From: Candidatus Eisenbacteria bacterium
Lineage (GTDB): Bacteria > Eisenbacteria > RBG-16-71-46 > JACRLI01
Assembly (NCBI GenBank): GCA_016235265.1
Contig: JACRLI010000014.1
Location: forward strand, 104,207-168,206
Direction: 5' to 3'
DNA: 64,000 bases
Made by a program: the position numbers and the translations under genes. Positions 44,055 through 54,001 of the stretch are shown one piece after another; the first letter of the stretch is position 1, and each line of letters opens with the position of its first letter. The notes under the pieces were generated by a model. It ran no database searches. It saw nothing but the letters and a program-made list of their open reading frames with translations, and was not told the DNA's origin.

Positions 44055-46676
44055 CTACTGCAGGATCATGACTTTCAGTGATCGATCTACGCCGGGGGCC
44101 GTGAATTGGAGGAAATACACTCCGGCGGCGATCCGGCGTCCCACGGCGGTCGCCCCGCTCGCGGGGATGGTGATGGTCTCGCCGGGTTGCAGGTGGGACT
44201 CGAACAGATTCGCCACATGGCGGCCCTGCGCGTCGAGCAGTGTCAGCTTGGCCGTGCCTGGAACCGCGCCCATGCTCAGTCTGAATTCGGGAAGGCGCCC
44301 GCTTGCCCTGGGGTGGCCCCCGGCCAGGCTCAGGCAGCCACGCGGATCAACTTCCGCCGCAGCCTGGCCCGGGCCTGCCCCCATCTCACGTAGCCGGCCA
44401 GGTATGCCGGGGCTGCCACCGCCCGAGATCCCGCCAACGACGGGAAACGGCACATCGTATTCCACGATGTAGCCCAAGTTGAACTCAGAGTTGGCGGGCT
44501 CATCGTTCCAGCTTCCGGCAGTCCATGTGATCATGGACTCTAGGAAATCCGAGTTCGGACTGTCGTTGTTGGGTTCACCAAAGGCGAACAGGGAGTAGAT
44601 GAACGGCTCCCGGGTCACCCACTGCCAGCCACCCCGCGGCTCAAGGTAGTATCTCGATTCATGGTTCTGGAAGCCACCCAACCACATTCCCATCTTGTTT
44701 CCAGGCACGCTCGGGCCAAACACGAAACTGTTCTCGCCCGCTGTGGTGATGGTGACCAGGTGGCCCGGAACGCACTTGTACACGCGCTTTGCGGCCGCGA
44801 TCCTGGCCTCCTCCCAGGTCGTGTGTCCTTGAACGGCTTCGTAGTAGTGTCCCGTCCATGGATAGTAGACAGGCGAGATCGCGTTGATGGAGAAGTTCTG
44901 GTCACTCGAGTCACTCGATGACTTCCCTGTCTGGTCCCATGCTGTGATGCGCATCACGCCGGTCGAGGTCGTGACGTTTGGTACCTGCCAGGCCAACTCG
45001 GTGGTGCCGGATGTCGAGCCGGCCGGAACGAAGGTCGCCCCGCCGTCGACTGAGAACTCGAGATCCACCCGTGACACCCCGACATCGTCGCTGGTCGTCC
45101 AGCGGACAGTGGTGATGCAATCCCCAGCGAGGACTTCACCGCCGTTGGGTGTGGTGAGGTGGACCGTTGGCGGCACCCTGTCGAGGCGGATGGAGAAGTT
45201 CGCGTCGCTGACGTCGGATGCGGCGTTTCCGGCAGCGTCCCAGGCCGTGATCCGGATCCTGCCCGACTCCGTGGTGTCACTGGGAAAGTTCCAGGAGTAG
45301 GGCGAAGTTGACGCCGCTCCGAGCGCGATCGCGCTGTAGGATGCCCCGCCGTCTGAAGAGAACTCGATGTCAACGGACGTAACGCCCTGGTTGTCCGTCG
45401 CGGACCAGTGAATCGGAAACGAAACGCCGGCGGCGAGTATCTCACCGCCATTCGGCACGGAAAGCTGCACCCAGGGCGGGACCCTTTCAGGCCTGATCGG
45501 GAAGGTCGCGCTGGACTCGTTTCCCGCGGCATCCCGGATCCGAAGTCGCAGCAGACCCCCCGTGGGGGGGACGGGGGGATTCACGATGGACGCCCCGCCG
45601 GTATCGTGGAACCAGCCGGCGATCGGTATGTAGCTCATGCCGCCATCAAGGGAGTAATCAACTTTTGCAGAACGCGGAGATGAAGGGTCTGATGCCTGCC
45701 ACGTCATGGCAACCGCCTCACCCGCGTAGACGCTGTCGCCCGAGGCAGGAACAGTCGTCTGCAGGCTCGGTGGTGTGACGTCTGGGCCCAGACCCGCACA
45801 GGCTCCGCCGATGCCGGAGATGTAGCAGGTCGTGCTCACGTCCGAAAAGCACACGTTTCCGGAGCCCAGCCTTCCGGACGGAATGTAGTTTGCGCCGCCG
45901 CCCGCGGTCAGACTATTCGTGCCGGCGAGATCCGTGCCATCGTCGTTCAGGCGCCAATATCCGATCAGGCCGGGCGAGAAAGGGGAGATCTCGGATCCGT
46001 ATGAGGCCGCAATCTCGGCGGCGGTCCGGGCATGGTCCCAGACTCGGAGCTCGTCGACCTGTCCGTCCATCGGATTGCCATAGTCGATGCTCTGCCCGAC
46101 TACCATTCCGCCGCCGCCCACATTCACCGTAACGCTGCCCACGGTCTTCGAAGTGTCGAGTACGCCATCAACGTAGATTCGCATCACCTGACCGTCGTAG
46201 GTAGTGGCGAAGTGGTGAAACGTGCCGTCGTCAATCCTGGTGCGGGAGGCGAGTTCGTGGCGTGACCACCGGTCATGTGTCAGCCCGAATCCCAGGGAGC
46301 CCTTGGGGCAGGAACTGCACTTGCAGACGTACCATTGCCACACTTCCATGGGATCGGTGTGCGAGCCCACTGGCTCGCTGGTGGCGATCACGATGCGTGG
46401 GTCGTATCCGGGAAGGGAGCGCATCTGGACCCAGGCCTCGATGGTGATGCCGCCAGGCCCGACATTGTAGCTGGCTGGCGCGGAGCCCTGGAGGTAGCTC
46501 AAGGCGAAGGTGGATTCGACCCAGGCGGGGATCATCCAGGCGAGGAGCAGGATGACCATCGGGAGTCGCGGGAGGCACGAAGCCCGCGGCCGGCTCTGCG
46601 CCTTGGTTCGTTGCCGTGCAAAGCGCACGGAAGAACTCGGTGGGACGGCCTGACAGTCCGGCGGCAACGCGGCCAT
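44055..46676 (-). CDS. Large secreted LamG / Ig-like repeat / C-type lectin protein with C-terminal sorting domain
   Basis: The 873-residue protein has a long basic leader and hydrophobic signal (VILLLAWMIPAW). A LamG/concanavalin-type domain follows (~60-265: GITIEAWVQM, TYDGQVMRIYVDGVLD, VDELRVWDHARTAAEI). Next come three homologous Ig-like repeats (PNGGEILAAGVSFPIHW and PNGGEVLAGDCITTVRW are alignable), then a C-type lectin-like domain (~625-745: HTTWEEARIAA...WLGGFQNHES...WNDEPANSE). The last ~70 residues form a FlgD/por-like domain (LLDAQGRHVANLF...AAGVYFLQF). It is probably a surface adhesin or glycan-binding protein. Its base composition is visibly less GC-rich than that of its neighbours. 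The 222 bases upstream of its start hold no gene. Confidence 0.85.
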   Translation of the reverse strand: MAALPPDCQAVPPSSSVRFARQRTKAQSRPRASCLPRLPMVILLLAWMIPAWVESTFALSYLQGSAPASYNVGPGGITIEAWVQMRSLPGYDPRIVIATSEPVGSHTDPMEVWQWYVCKCSSCPKGSLGFGLTHDRWSRHELASRTRIDDGTFHHFATTYDGQVMRIYVDGVLDTSKTVGSVTVNVGGGGMVVGQSIDYGNPMDGQVDELRVWDHARTAAEIAASYGSEISPFSPGLIGYWRLNDDGTDLAGTNSLTAGGGANYIPSGRLGSGNVCFSDVSTTCYISGIGGACAGLGPDVTPPSLQTTVPASGDSVYAGEAVAMTWQASDPSSPRSAKVDYSLDGGMSYIPIAGWFHDTGGASIVNPPVPPTGGLLRLRIRDAAGNESSATFPIRPERVPPWVQLSVPNGGEILAAGVSFPIHWSATDNQGVTSVDIEFSSDGGASYSAIALGAASTSPYSWNFPSDTTESGRIRITAWDAAGNAASDVSDANFSIRLDRVPPTVHLTTPNGGEVLAGDCITTVRWTTSDDVGVSRVDLEFSVDGGATFVPAGSTSGTTELAWQVPNVTTSTGVMRITAWDQTGKSSSDSSDQNFSINAISPVYYPWTGHYYEAVQGHTTWEEARIAAAKRVYKCVPGHLVTITTAGENSFVFGPSVPGNKMGMWLGGFQNHESRYYLEPRGGWQWVTREPFIYSLFAFGEPNNDSPNSDFLESMITWTAGSWNDEPANSEFNLGYIVEYDVPFPVVGGISGGGSPGIPGRLREMGAGPGQAAAEVDPRGCLSLAGGHPRASGRLPEFRLSMGAVPGTAKLTLLDAQGRHVANLFESHLQPGETITIPASGATAVGRRIAAGVYFLQFTAPGVDRSLKVMILQ

Positions 46677-46899
46677 GACGCCTCCTTATGATGTGGGGGC
46701 GATGCGAGGCGCCGGTGCCGTGACGGGGACCGGGACCTCGTCCGCACTGAATAGGGAATGTCCCGAACTCGTCCAGGATGGGTTGTTCGGAACTATGTGA
46801 GCACTCCGAGCGGTTTCACCGATCGGCGGGAGGACGGCCATGGAGATTCATCATCGAGGATTGGCAATAAGAGTACGCTCTTCCATCCCGGTGTCAATA

Positions 46900-49080
46900 T
46901 CACTTGGAGAGGGCCGAATCAGACTCCCTTCCTGCCTCCTTGAGCAGTCCGGTCGCCCGCTCCAGCCGCGCCGCCGTCCCCGGTTCCCCCCGACCCCGCG
47001 TCGCCGCCACGCCGGCCTCCAGCGTGCGAATGGCCCCCGCAAAGTCCCCCAGCCGCGCCTGGCACGTGGCCAGCCGGTCCCAGCCGCGCCCATCCTCCGG
47101 ATGGCGCTCCACGGCGTGTCGAAGCAGTGGCAGTGCGCCGGCGTCGTCGCCGCGCAGCAGGCACACGCGGGCCAGTCGCGACTCGAGTTTCTCGTTCGTC
47201 GGATCCCGTCGCAGGCTCTCACGCATCAGGGGCACTGCGTCGGCCAGGATCTCGCGGGTGAGGGCGCGGTCCAGCGGGCGCAAGTCCAGGCGCGGCATGC
47301 GGCGCCCCGCTGCCGCCTCGCCCATGGGCAGTCGTGCGAGCATCCACCATGCCGTGTCCACGCGGGCCGCGTAGGTGCTCCCGGGAGCGCGCTCGGCCGC
47401 CAGCAGTTCCGTGAAGAACACGGGGTCGTCCGCGCGCCACAGCAGGTGGGCGCTGCCGGCGTCCCACAGGTCCACGCCGGCCTTGCGCGCGTACTCCAGC
47501 GTGGCGTGGCGGCGGTGGGCTAGCATCTCCGCTGCGACGTCTCCGTGGCGAGCCACCCAGGCGTCGGTCAGGCCCAGGCGGTCCAGCGTGCGCACGCCGG
47601 AGTAGTAGGGGATCGCGCCGACACAATCCATGGCCACGTGCGCGTCGCGCGGGAGCAGCCCGGCCCGCACCAGGCCCGCGAGGCGCAGACCCTCCGGCTT
47701 CACGGTGTCCAGGAATAGCCGATGCTCCTCCGCCCGTATTCCGACCTGGTGGCGCGTGAGATCGTCCATGAGCGAGCGGTGAAGCGCCGCCAACTGGCGC
47801 AGGCCGGGTAACCGGTGCAGGTAGTCGCGGTCCGCATCGAGGAATCCCGCCGCTTCGGGCTTTTCGCTCCAGCGCCCGGGGTAGCCGGGAAGGTAGCTGC
47901 CGGGATACTGCAGGTGGGACTGCAGCGGCAGGTCCACTGTACCCACCAGGATCAGGAGCGCGCACGCGCCGGCCAGTGCGCGTCCCGCGGGCAGGGCCGC
48001 GATGCGGCGTAGTCCATCCGCCAGCAGCAGGAACACCAGCGGGAAGTAGAAATCAATCAGACGGTATTCAAAGTGGTCGCCGCCCACGGCGGCCGCGTAG
48101 AGCACGTGCGGCAGGATCAGAGCGGCGACTACGAGCGGCACGCGCGACGTCCCGCGCGCGCGGTGCCACGCCACGGCTGCGACCAGCAGCGGGATCCACG
48201 CCCACGCCGCGTACTCGAGCGCGAATTGCAGCAGGTAGCGCCCGCCCAGGCCCCACCACGAGCCGCCGCCCACCTTGGCGTAGTAGGTATTGGGCAGGCA
48301 CGAGCCGTAGTACGCGAATCGGAACGCCACGTGCGAAGCCACCACCGCGAGCCCCGGGGCGGCGCGCAGCAGGAAGAACGGAATGTGCAGCCGGCCGCGC
48401 GCACGCAGCGCCACGGCCGCGGCTCCCAGCGCGCAGAACATCAGCAGCAGGCCCTCGGGACGGGTGAGCGCGGCGAGGCCGAAGAGCAGCGGGGAGAGGG
48501 GGCGGAGCAGATCCCGGCCCTCGGTCTCCGCATCCAGTTCCACCAGCAGCCGCAGCGTCCCGCCGACCACCAGCAGCTCGAAGAGGCGCGTCTCCAGCCC
48601 GCCGGTGCTCCATACCGCCACGCTGCGCGTGAGTGCCAGGGCCAGCGGCGCGAACACCACGATCCACGCCGGCCCGCCCGCCTTCCGCGCGCGCCACGCG
48701 AATGCCGCCACCACCGCCCACAGCAACGCCGTGGCCAGGAGGCTCAGCCCGTGGGCCGCCTTCTCGGGGGCCAGGCCCGCGCGGTCGAACGCCGAGAGCA
48801 GCACCATCCACAGGAAGTTGGTGTAGCCCTCCACGCGCTCTTGACCCGGGTTGAACACCAGCCCGTGGCCCTGCGCCAGGTTGTGCGCGTAGCGGAAGGA
48901 GATGAAGGCGTCGTCGGTGAGGAAGAGATAGAGGAGCGAGTGGGCCAGGAGCACGAGCAGCGTGAGCAGGAGCGCTGCGCGCACGGCGTGGGCCGTGACG
49001 GGGGACATCATCCCCGCCGCTCCCCGGGCGGCGGGTCCGCGATCTGGCTGTTCTGGGTGGTCGAGCCTGCCGGGCCGCAT
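46900..49080 (-). CDS. AftB-like membrane glycosyltransferase with C-terminal TPR
   Basis: ATG 49080 has GGGAGGAGG 8 bases upstream; an inner start at 49011 also exists but is less well placed. The 726-residue protein has about ten membrane helices. The first loop carries DDAFISFRYAHNLAQGHGLVFNPG and VEGYTNFLW, the signature of AftB-like arabinofuranosyl/GT-C transferases. A periplasmic region and two or three TPR-like helical repeats follow near 620-715. It should transfer a lipid-linked sugar outside the membrane. It is the fourth GT-C-type protein in the window. The divergent neighbour is typA. Confidence 0.82.
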   Translation of the reverse strand: MRPGRLDHPEQPDRGPAARGAAGMMSPVTAHAVRAALLLTLLVLLAHSLLYLFLTDDAFISFRYAHNLAQGHGLVFNPGQERVEGYTNFLWMVLLSAFDRAGLAPEKAAHGLSLLATALLWAVVAAFAWRARKAGGPAWIVVFAPLALALTRSVAVWSTGGLETRLFELLVVGGTLRLLVELDAETEGRDLLRPLSPLLFGLAALTRPEGLLLMFCALGAAAVALRARGRLHIPFFLLRAAPGLAVVASHVAFRFAYYGSCLPNTYYAKVGGGSWWGLGGRYLLQFALEYAAWAWIPLLVAAVAWHRARGTSRVPLVVAALILPHVLYAAAVGGDHFEYRLIDFYFPLVFLLLADGLRRIAALPAGRALAGACALLILVGTVDLPLQSHLQYPGSYLPGYPGRWSEKPEAAGFLDADRDYLHRLPGLRQLAALHRSLMDDLTRHQVGIRAEEHRLFLDTVKPEGLRLAGLVRAGLLPRDAHVAMDCVGAIPYYSGVRTLDRLGLTDAWVARHGDVAAEMLAHRRHATLEYARKAGVDLWDAGSAHLLWRADDPVFFTELLAAERAPGSTYAARVDTAWWMLARLPMGEAAAGRRMPRLDLRPLDRALTREILADAVPLMRESLRRDPTNEKLESRLARVCLLRGDDAGALPLLRHAVERHPEDGRGWDRLATCQARLGDFAGAIRTLEAGVAATRGRGEPGTAARLERATGLLKEAGRESDSALSK

Positions 49081-49128
49081 GGATCCGCCTCCTCCCTGGC
49101 CGAATAGGATACCCCAGGTGGCCCCCTC

Positions 49129-49156
49129 CCGTGGGGCGGCATCGCCCGCCCCACGG
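49129..49156. repeat. 11-bp inverted repeat between divergent genes
   Basis: CCGTGGGGCGG and its complement flank the loop CATCGC, between the AftB-like gene and typA. A TATCCT -10-like box for typA lies at 49172-49177. It could be an operator or a 5' leader hairpin. Confidence 0.5.
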
Positions 49157-49318
49157 TCGCCCCAAATATGCTATCCTACAGCGTTCCGCGCGAAGCATGA
49201 TTCCCCGGGCGCCGGCCGCCGTTTGCGGCCGCCGCCGGCATGGCCCTCACCGGGTAGCCCCGGGAGCGCAGCAGGCTAACGCGCCCATCCCGAACCCGGA
49301 CCAGAGGAGCACCCCGCC

Positions 49319-51142
49319 TTGACCCGTCGTGACGACCTCCGAAACATCGCCATCATCGCCCACGTGGACCACGGCAAGACCACGCTGGTGGACGCCATGC
49401 TGTGGCAGAGCGGCACCTTCCGCGCCAACGAGACCGTCCAGGAGCGGGTCATGGACTCCAACGACCTGGAGCGCGAGAAGGGCATCACCATCCTGGCCAA
49501 GAACACCTCGGTGCACTTCGAGGGCCACAAGATCAACATCGTGGACACCCCCGGCCACGCCGACTTCGGCGGCGAGGTGGAGCGCACCCTGACCATGGTG
49601 GACGGCGTGCTGCTGCTGGTGGACGCCTCCGAGGGCCCGCTGCCCCAGACGCGCTTCGTGCTGATGAAGGCGCTGGAACTCAAGCTGCAGCCGATGGTGG
49701 TGATCAACAAGATCGACCGCAAGGACGCCCGCGCCGTGGAGGTGCTGGACGAGGTCTACGACCTGTTCATCGACCTCGACGCCGACGTGCACCAGCTGGA
49801 GTTCCCGGTGATCTACGCCAACGCCCGCGCCGGCACCTGCCGCATGTCGCCCGAGGGCCCGGACTCCAACTTGAAGCCCCTGTTCGAGGCGATCCTCGAG
49901 CACATCCCCGCCCCCAAGGTGGATCCCGCGAAGCCGCTTCAGTTCCAGGTGACCACCCTGGACTACGATGACTTCGTGGGCCGGCTGGCCATCGGGCGCA
50001 TCGTGAGCGGCACGGTGAAGATGGCCCAGCAGGTGGTGCTCATCAACCGCGAGGGGCAGCAGTCGCAGGCCAAGATCACGGCGCTCTACACCTTCGAGGG
50101 GCTCAAGCGCGTGCCGGTGCAGGAAGCGCACGCCGGGGAGATCGTGGCGCTGGCGGGAGTGGCCGACCTGGGCATCGGCGACACCATCGGCGACCCCGAG
50201 AACCCCATGGCGCTCCCGCCGATCCACATTGACGAGCCGACCGTCTCGATGATCTTCAGCATCAACACCTCGCCCTTTGTGGGCACCGACGGCAAGTACG
50301 TCACCTCGCGGCATCTGCGCGAGCGGCTGGAGAAGGAAGTGTTCTCGAACGTGGCCATCCGCCTGGAGCTCACCGAGACGCCCGACGCGTTCAAGGTGTC
50401 CGGGCGCGGAGAGCTGCAGCTGGCGATCCTGATCGAGATGATGCGCCGCGAGGGCTTCGAGCTCTCGGTGAGCCGCCCCGAGGTGATCACCCACGTCGAG
50501 AAGGGCACCGTGATGGAGCCCATGGAAATGGTGGTGATCGACTGCCCCGAGGAGTTCGTGGGGGTGGTGACGCAGAAGTTGGGGCCCCGCAAGGGCCGCA
50601 TGACCAAGATGGTCAACCACGGCACCGGGCGCGTGCGGCTGGAGTTCCGCATTCCCTCGCGCGGGCTGATCGGGTTCCGCAGCCAGTTCCTCACCGACAC
50701 CCGGGGCACCGGCCTGCTGAACCACATCTTCGACGGCTACGAGCCGTGGACGGGCTCGATGCCCACCCGCAAGACCGGCGCCCTGGTGGCCGACCGCTCC
50801 GGCCGCTGCACCGCCTACGCCATCGAGCACATGCAGGAGCGTGGCGAGGTGTTCATGTCCCCCGGCGACCAGGTCTACATGGGCATGGTGGTGGGGGAGA
50901 ACGCGCGCGAAAGCGACATGGACGTGAACATCACCAAGGAGAAGAAGCTCACCAACATGCGCGCCGCCGGCTCCGACGACACCACCAAGCTGATCCCCCC
51001 GCGGGTCATGAGCCTGGAGCAGACGCTGGAGTTCCTGGCCGACGACGAGCTGGCCGAGGTCACGCCGCGCTTCCTGCGGGTGCGCAAGCGCTTCCTGGAC
51101 CCGCTGCAGCGGCCGCGGAAGAACGCGCTGCCGGCGCAATAG
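49319..51142 (+). CDS. typA: Ribosome-associated GTPase TypA/BipA
   Basis: The 607-residue protein begins at TTG 49319, 9 bases after GAGGAG. It has the translational GTPase domain (G1 [11 protein letters not shown]2 region [12 protein letters not shown]3 [15 protein letters not shown]4 NKID), then domain II, domain III and the BipA-specific C-terminal domain ([41 protein letters not shown]). It acts on the ribosome at low temperature or stress and in late large-subunit assembly. Length and domain order are normal. A TATCCT box upstream and the divergent gene suggest its own promoter. The gene is complete. Confidence 0.97.
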   Translation: MTRRDDLRNIAIIAHVDHGKTTLVDAMLWQSGTFRANETVQERVMDSNDLEREKGITILAKNTSVHFEGHKINIVDTPGHADFGGEVERTLTMVDGVLLLVDASEGPLPQTRFVLMKALELKLQPMVVINKIDRKDARAVEVLDEVYDLFIDLDADVHQLEFPVIYANARAGTCRMSPEGPDSNLKPLFEAILEHIPAPKVDPAKPLQFQVTTLDYDDFVGRLAIGRIVSGTVKMAQQVVLINREGQQSQAKITALYTFEGLKRVPVQEAHAGEIVALAGVADLGIGDTIGDPENPMALPPIHIDEPTVSMIFSINTSPFVGTDGKYVTSRHLRERLEKEVFSNVAIRLELTETPDAFKVSGRGELQLAILIEMMRREGFELSVSRPEVITHVEKGTVMEPMEMVVIDCPEEFVGVVTQKLGPRKGRMTKMVNHGTGRVRLEFRIPSRGLIGFRSQFLTDTRGTGLLNHIFDGYEPWTGSMPTRKTGALVADRSGRCTAYAIEHMQERGEVFMSPGDQVYMGMVVGENARESDMDVNITKEKKLTNMRAAGSDDTTKLIPPRVMSLEQTLEFLADDELAEVTPRFLRVRKRFLDPLQRPRKNALPAQ

Positions 51143-51240
51143 CGCGCCTCACACCCGGGTTGCGGTCCGCGCCTCGCGTTCCGGGCGCGACCCGCGTGTC
51201 ACGTCCGGGTTGCGGCCTGCGCGGGCTGCGGCCCGCCCTC

Positions 51241-51657
51241 CTAGGTCGCGTTCGCGGGCCGGGCCTTGGGAGCCGGCTTCTTCGCCGCGGGCGCGGCGCT
51301 CTTCGCCACTTCCGCCGACAACTTGTGCGGCTTCGCGTCCATCGGGCAGCGCGGGCACTTGCCCGGGCCGGCAACCGGCTGGTTGTCCGTGGGGCAGGTG
51401 TACATCGTGGACATCTTCGCCAGCTTGAGACCGTGGTGCGGACACGTACCGGGCCCGCTGCTCTCGAAGACGCAGCCGGGGCGCGGGCAGTCGTACACGA
51501 ACTTGGTTCCGGAAACGGTCGGGTGCCCCTGCGGGGCGGCGGCCGGCTTCTTGTCCATGCCGGGGTAGGCTCGGGCCTGCCCGGCGGCGAGACCCAGGAC
51601 CACCGTCAGCAGGGCGGCGCGCGCCAGCGCGCCGGCGAGGTGATTGCGAATCATCAA
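51241..51657 (-). CDS. Periplasmic protein with two heavy-metal-binding (HMBD-type) repeats
   Basis: The 138-residue protein has a signal peptide (ALARAALLTVVLGLAAGQARA). Two tandem ~25-residue Cys modules follow: YDCPRPGCVFESSGPGTCPHHGLKL and YTCPTDNQPVAGPGKCPRCPMDAK. These match the Y-x-CPMHP...GKCPKCGM pattern of the heavy-metal-binding domain found in CusB and copper P-type ATPases. In repeat 1 the final Cys-Met is replaced by His-Gly-Leu. A Lys/Ala/Pro-rich tail ends the protein. It may buffer Cu, Zn or similar ions in the periplasm. It is convergent with typA and unlinked to other metal genes. Confidence 0.75.
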   Translation of the reverse strand: MMIRNHLAGALARAALLTVVLGLAAGQARAYPGMDKKPAAAPQGHPTVSGTKFVYDCPRPGCVFESSGPGTCPHHGLKLAKMSTMYTCPTDNQPVAGPGKCPRCPMDAKPHKLSAEVAKSAAPAAKKPAPKARPANAT

Positions 51658-51865
51658 GTGACTCCTCCCTGAAGGAAAATCGATACCTCGAGGCCATGCG
51701 TCGGGGGTATTCCGGCCAGGACCAGCCTGGCCGCGGGCTTGGGAGCCCCGGGGCGTCCCGGCCCACGGTGCGCCCTCTCCTTGGATGCGCTAGACTCGTC
51801 CGGAGTGTCCCGGAATTCGCCCTGGATCCCGCCCTCCTGGAAGACCTGAAACCCGAGGAGCGCCC

Positions 51866-52948
51866 ATGCCCGAACCGATTCGCGTTGCCCTGATCGGCGC
51901 CGGTTTCGCACGCCGCGTGCAGGGCCCGGCCTTTCGCAGGCACCCCGACTACAAGCTGGTGGGAATCGCCAGCGCCCGCCTCGAAAGCGCCAGGGCCGCG
52001 GCCGACGAACTGGGCGTGAAATACGCCTCCGACGACTGGAAACGCATGCTCGATGAGGTGGACTGCGACCTGGTGAGCGTGGTGACGCCACCGAAGCTGC
52101 ACCACCCCCAGGCGCGGCGCGCGCTGGAGCTGGGCCGGGACCTGCTGTTGGAGAAGCCCACCGCCATGGACGCGGCCGAGGCGGAGGACCTGCTCCGGTT
52201 CGCCCGCGAGCGCGGCCGGGTGCACGCCCTGAACCACGAGTACCGCATGATGCCCGCGCGGGCCTTTGCGCGCGAGCTGCTCCGGCGCGGCGACATCGGC
52301 CCGCTCACGCGCTTCGAGGCGCGCAGCCACTACGACTTCTTCAACCCCCACCGCGGGATCGCCTGGCGCTGGCTGTGCGACGCCGGCATGGGCGGGGGCA
52401 TGTGGGGCGCCATCGGGTCGCACCTGGTGGACTACGCGCAGTGGGTGGCCGGGCCGGTCACCTCGGTGTCGGCGACGATGGAGAACCACTTCCCGACGCG
52501 ACCCGACGCCTCCGGCACGCCCAGGCCGGTCACGGCTGACGACGCTTTCGTGGTGACCGCCGAATTCAAGGACGGCGCCACCGGGGTGCTCGAGGCCAGC
52601 GCCGTGGTGTCCCACCGCGACGACGTCTTCGAGCTGCATGGCGAGCACGGCAGCCTGTTCGTGGAGAACGACGTGCTGTTCCGCGCGCGCCCGGGGCACC
52701 CGCGCGAGCAGGTGTCGGTGGAGAAGGAGTTCGACATCCAGCGCCACGGCGAGGATGCCCGGCTCGATCCCTTCTACGCGCTGCTCACCGGGCTGGCGAC
52801 CAGCGTGCGCGACCGATCCGGGTTCCATCCCAACCTGGAGGATGGCGTGGCCACCCAGCGCGTGCTGGATGCGGCGCGAGCCTCGCACGCGCAGGGCCGC
52901 CGCGTGGCGGTCGAGGCGGGCGCGGTGGGCCGGATGGGAGGCGCATGA
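51866..52948 (+). CDS. Gfo/Idh/MocA-family NAD(P)-dependent oxidoreductase
   Basis: ATG 51866 is preceded by GAGGAG. The 360-residue protein has the N-terminal Rossmann motif VALIGAGFARRVQGPAF, the conserved LLLEKPTAMDAAEAEDLL (catalytic EKP Lys), and the C-terminal beta-sheet half with GGGMWGAIGSHLVDYAQWVAGP, whose His is the family's active-site residue. Substrates are sugars, inositols or their derivatives. A TAGACT -10-like box lies at 51791-51796 without a good -35. The stop overlaps the next start (ATGA), so the two genes form an operon closed by the terminator at 53944. Confidence 0.88.
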   Translation: MPEPIRVALIGAGFARRVQGPAFRRHPDYKLVGIASARLESARAAADELGVKYASDDWKRMLDEVDCDLVSVVTPPKLHHPQARRALELGRDLLLEKPTAMDAAEAEDLLRFARERGRVHALNHEYRMMPARAFARELLRRGDIGPLTRFEARSHYDFFNPHRGIAWRWLCDAGMGGGMWGAIGSHLVDYAQWVAGPVTSVSATMENHFPTRPDASGTPRPVTADDAFVVTAEFKDGATGVLEASAVVSHRDDVFELHGEHGSLFVENDVLFRARPGHPREQVSVEKEFDIQRHGEDARLDPFYALLTGLATSVRDRSGFHPNLEDGVATQRVLDAARASHAQGRRVAVEAGAVGRMGGA

Positions 52949-53916
52949 GGCCGGGGGCCGCGCTGGTTCGCGCCACGCTGCTCCTGGCGGCCCTGGTGTG
53001 CGCCTGGTCCCCGGCGGAGGCGCGCAACAAGCGCCCGCGCGCCCGTGCCGCGCCGACCGAGGTGGTGGCCACCGAGACGCTGCCGGTGTCGCGGCCCGTC
53101 ACCGGCCTCGGCACCCACCCCGTGTGGGACGACGGCAAGGCGGAGATCTCGATCTACGCGGGCACGGCGCGCAACCGCGCCGGCGACACCGTGCGCGTGG
53201 AGGCCCGCTCGATCGTGGTCAAGGAGGACTTCGACCGGAGGCTGCTGGTGAAGTCCGACGCCGCGCCCGGCCCGAAGGTGAACTTCCCGGTGCTCAAGCA
53301 GAACTTCTTCCTCGATGTGCCCGCCGGCACCTACACCGAGCACCTGATGACCTCCAGCTTCCTCGACGCGCGCGCCTGGAAACTGGTGAAGCTCTCGGCC
53401 ACCTCGCAGGACGGCTGCGGCATGACCTGGGTGGAGGTGAAGCCGCCCCTGCCCGGGGCGAGGCCCGCGAACCAGCCGTGGACCCACCGCTCCGGCTCCT
53501 ACTGGGACGAGGAAGGGGACCGGGAGCTGCGCCTGGAGGCCGGCGCCGGCGCCCAGGCCCTGGACGCCCTGCCGCTGTGGCTGCGCGGCGTGGACCTGGG
53601 CCGCGGCGGGGACATCGGCTTTGACCTGCTCCCGTCCCAGGCGGCCGCGCGGGTGCAGCGCACCGGGCTGGTGCCGGCGCTGGTGCACGTGGCGGAGGCC
53701 GAGTCGCTCACCGTGCCCGCGGGTCGCTTCCCGGCGCGGCGCGTGGAGGTGCGCTACCTGGACGTGGTGGATGTCTATCACTTCGAGTCGGTGTTCCCGA
53801 ACCGCCTGCTGCGCGTGGAAACGCAGAAGGGCGTGACGCTGGAGCTGAAGAAGTCGCTGCGCCTCGACTACTGGAACCACACCCGCCCGGGCGACGAGAA
53901 GCTGCTGGCGGACTGA
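52945..53916 (+). CDS. Secreted protein, DUF3108-like, function unknown
   Basis: ATG 52945 overlaps the upstream stop. The 323-residue protein has a signal peptide (LVRATLLLAALVCAWSPAEA) and a basic stretch (NKRPRARA). Its strand-rich body includes AEISIYAGTARNRAGDTVRVEARSI and a late AESLTVPAGRFPARRVEVRYLD, followed by RVETQKGVTLELKKSLRLDYW. The last part is similar to DUF3108, a lipocalin-like periplasmic domain. That assignment is tentative. Coupling with a sugar-type oxidoreductase gives no clear function. Confidence 0.6.
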   Translation: MRPGAALVRATLLLAALVCAWSPAEARNKRPRARAAPTEVVATETLPVSRPVTGLGTHPVWDDGKAEISIYAGTARNRAGDTVRVEARSIVVKEDFDRRLLVKSDAAPGPKVNFPVLKQNFFLDVPAGTYTEHLMTSSFLDARAWKLVKLSATSQDGCGMTWVEVKPPLPGARPANQPWTHRSGSYWDEEGDRELRLEAGAGAQALDALPLWLRGVDLGRGGDIGFDLLPSQAAARVQRTGLVPALVHVAEAESLTVPAGRFPARRVEVRYLDVVDVYHFESVFPNRLLRVETQKGVTLELKKSLRLDYWNHTRPGDEKLLAD

Positions 53917-53943
53917 GAGGCGCTTCAGCGGATGGAAACGAAG

Positions 53944-53979
53944 CCGGCGCGGCCCTTGCGGACCGCGCCGGTCTCTTTT
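53944..53979 (+). terminator. Rho-independent terminator of the oxidoreductase operon
   Basis: A 9-bp stem CCGGCGCGG / CCGCGCCGG with a 10-base loop is followed by TCTCTTTT. Confidence 0.8.
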
Positions 53980-54001
53980 GCCTGTCTTCCCGCGCCCAGG
54001 A

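Noticed and set aside
46868-46881. A small AAGAG-TACG-CTCTT hairpin as a terminator.
   Set aside because: The stem is five base pairs and no T run follows.
51155-51215. An 11-bp direct repeat (CCGGGTTGCGG at 51155 and 51205) after typA.
   Set aside because: Short, only two copies, low-complexity GC context; no array or mobile-element features.
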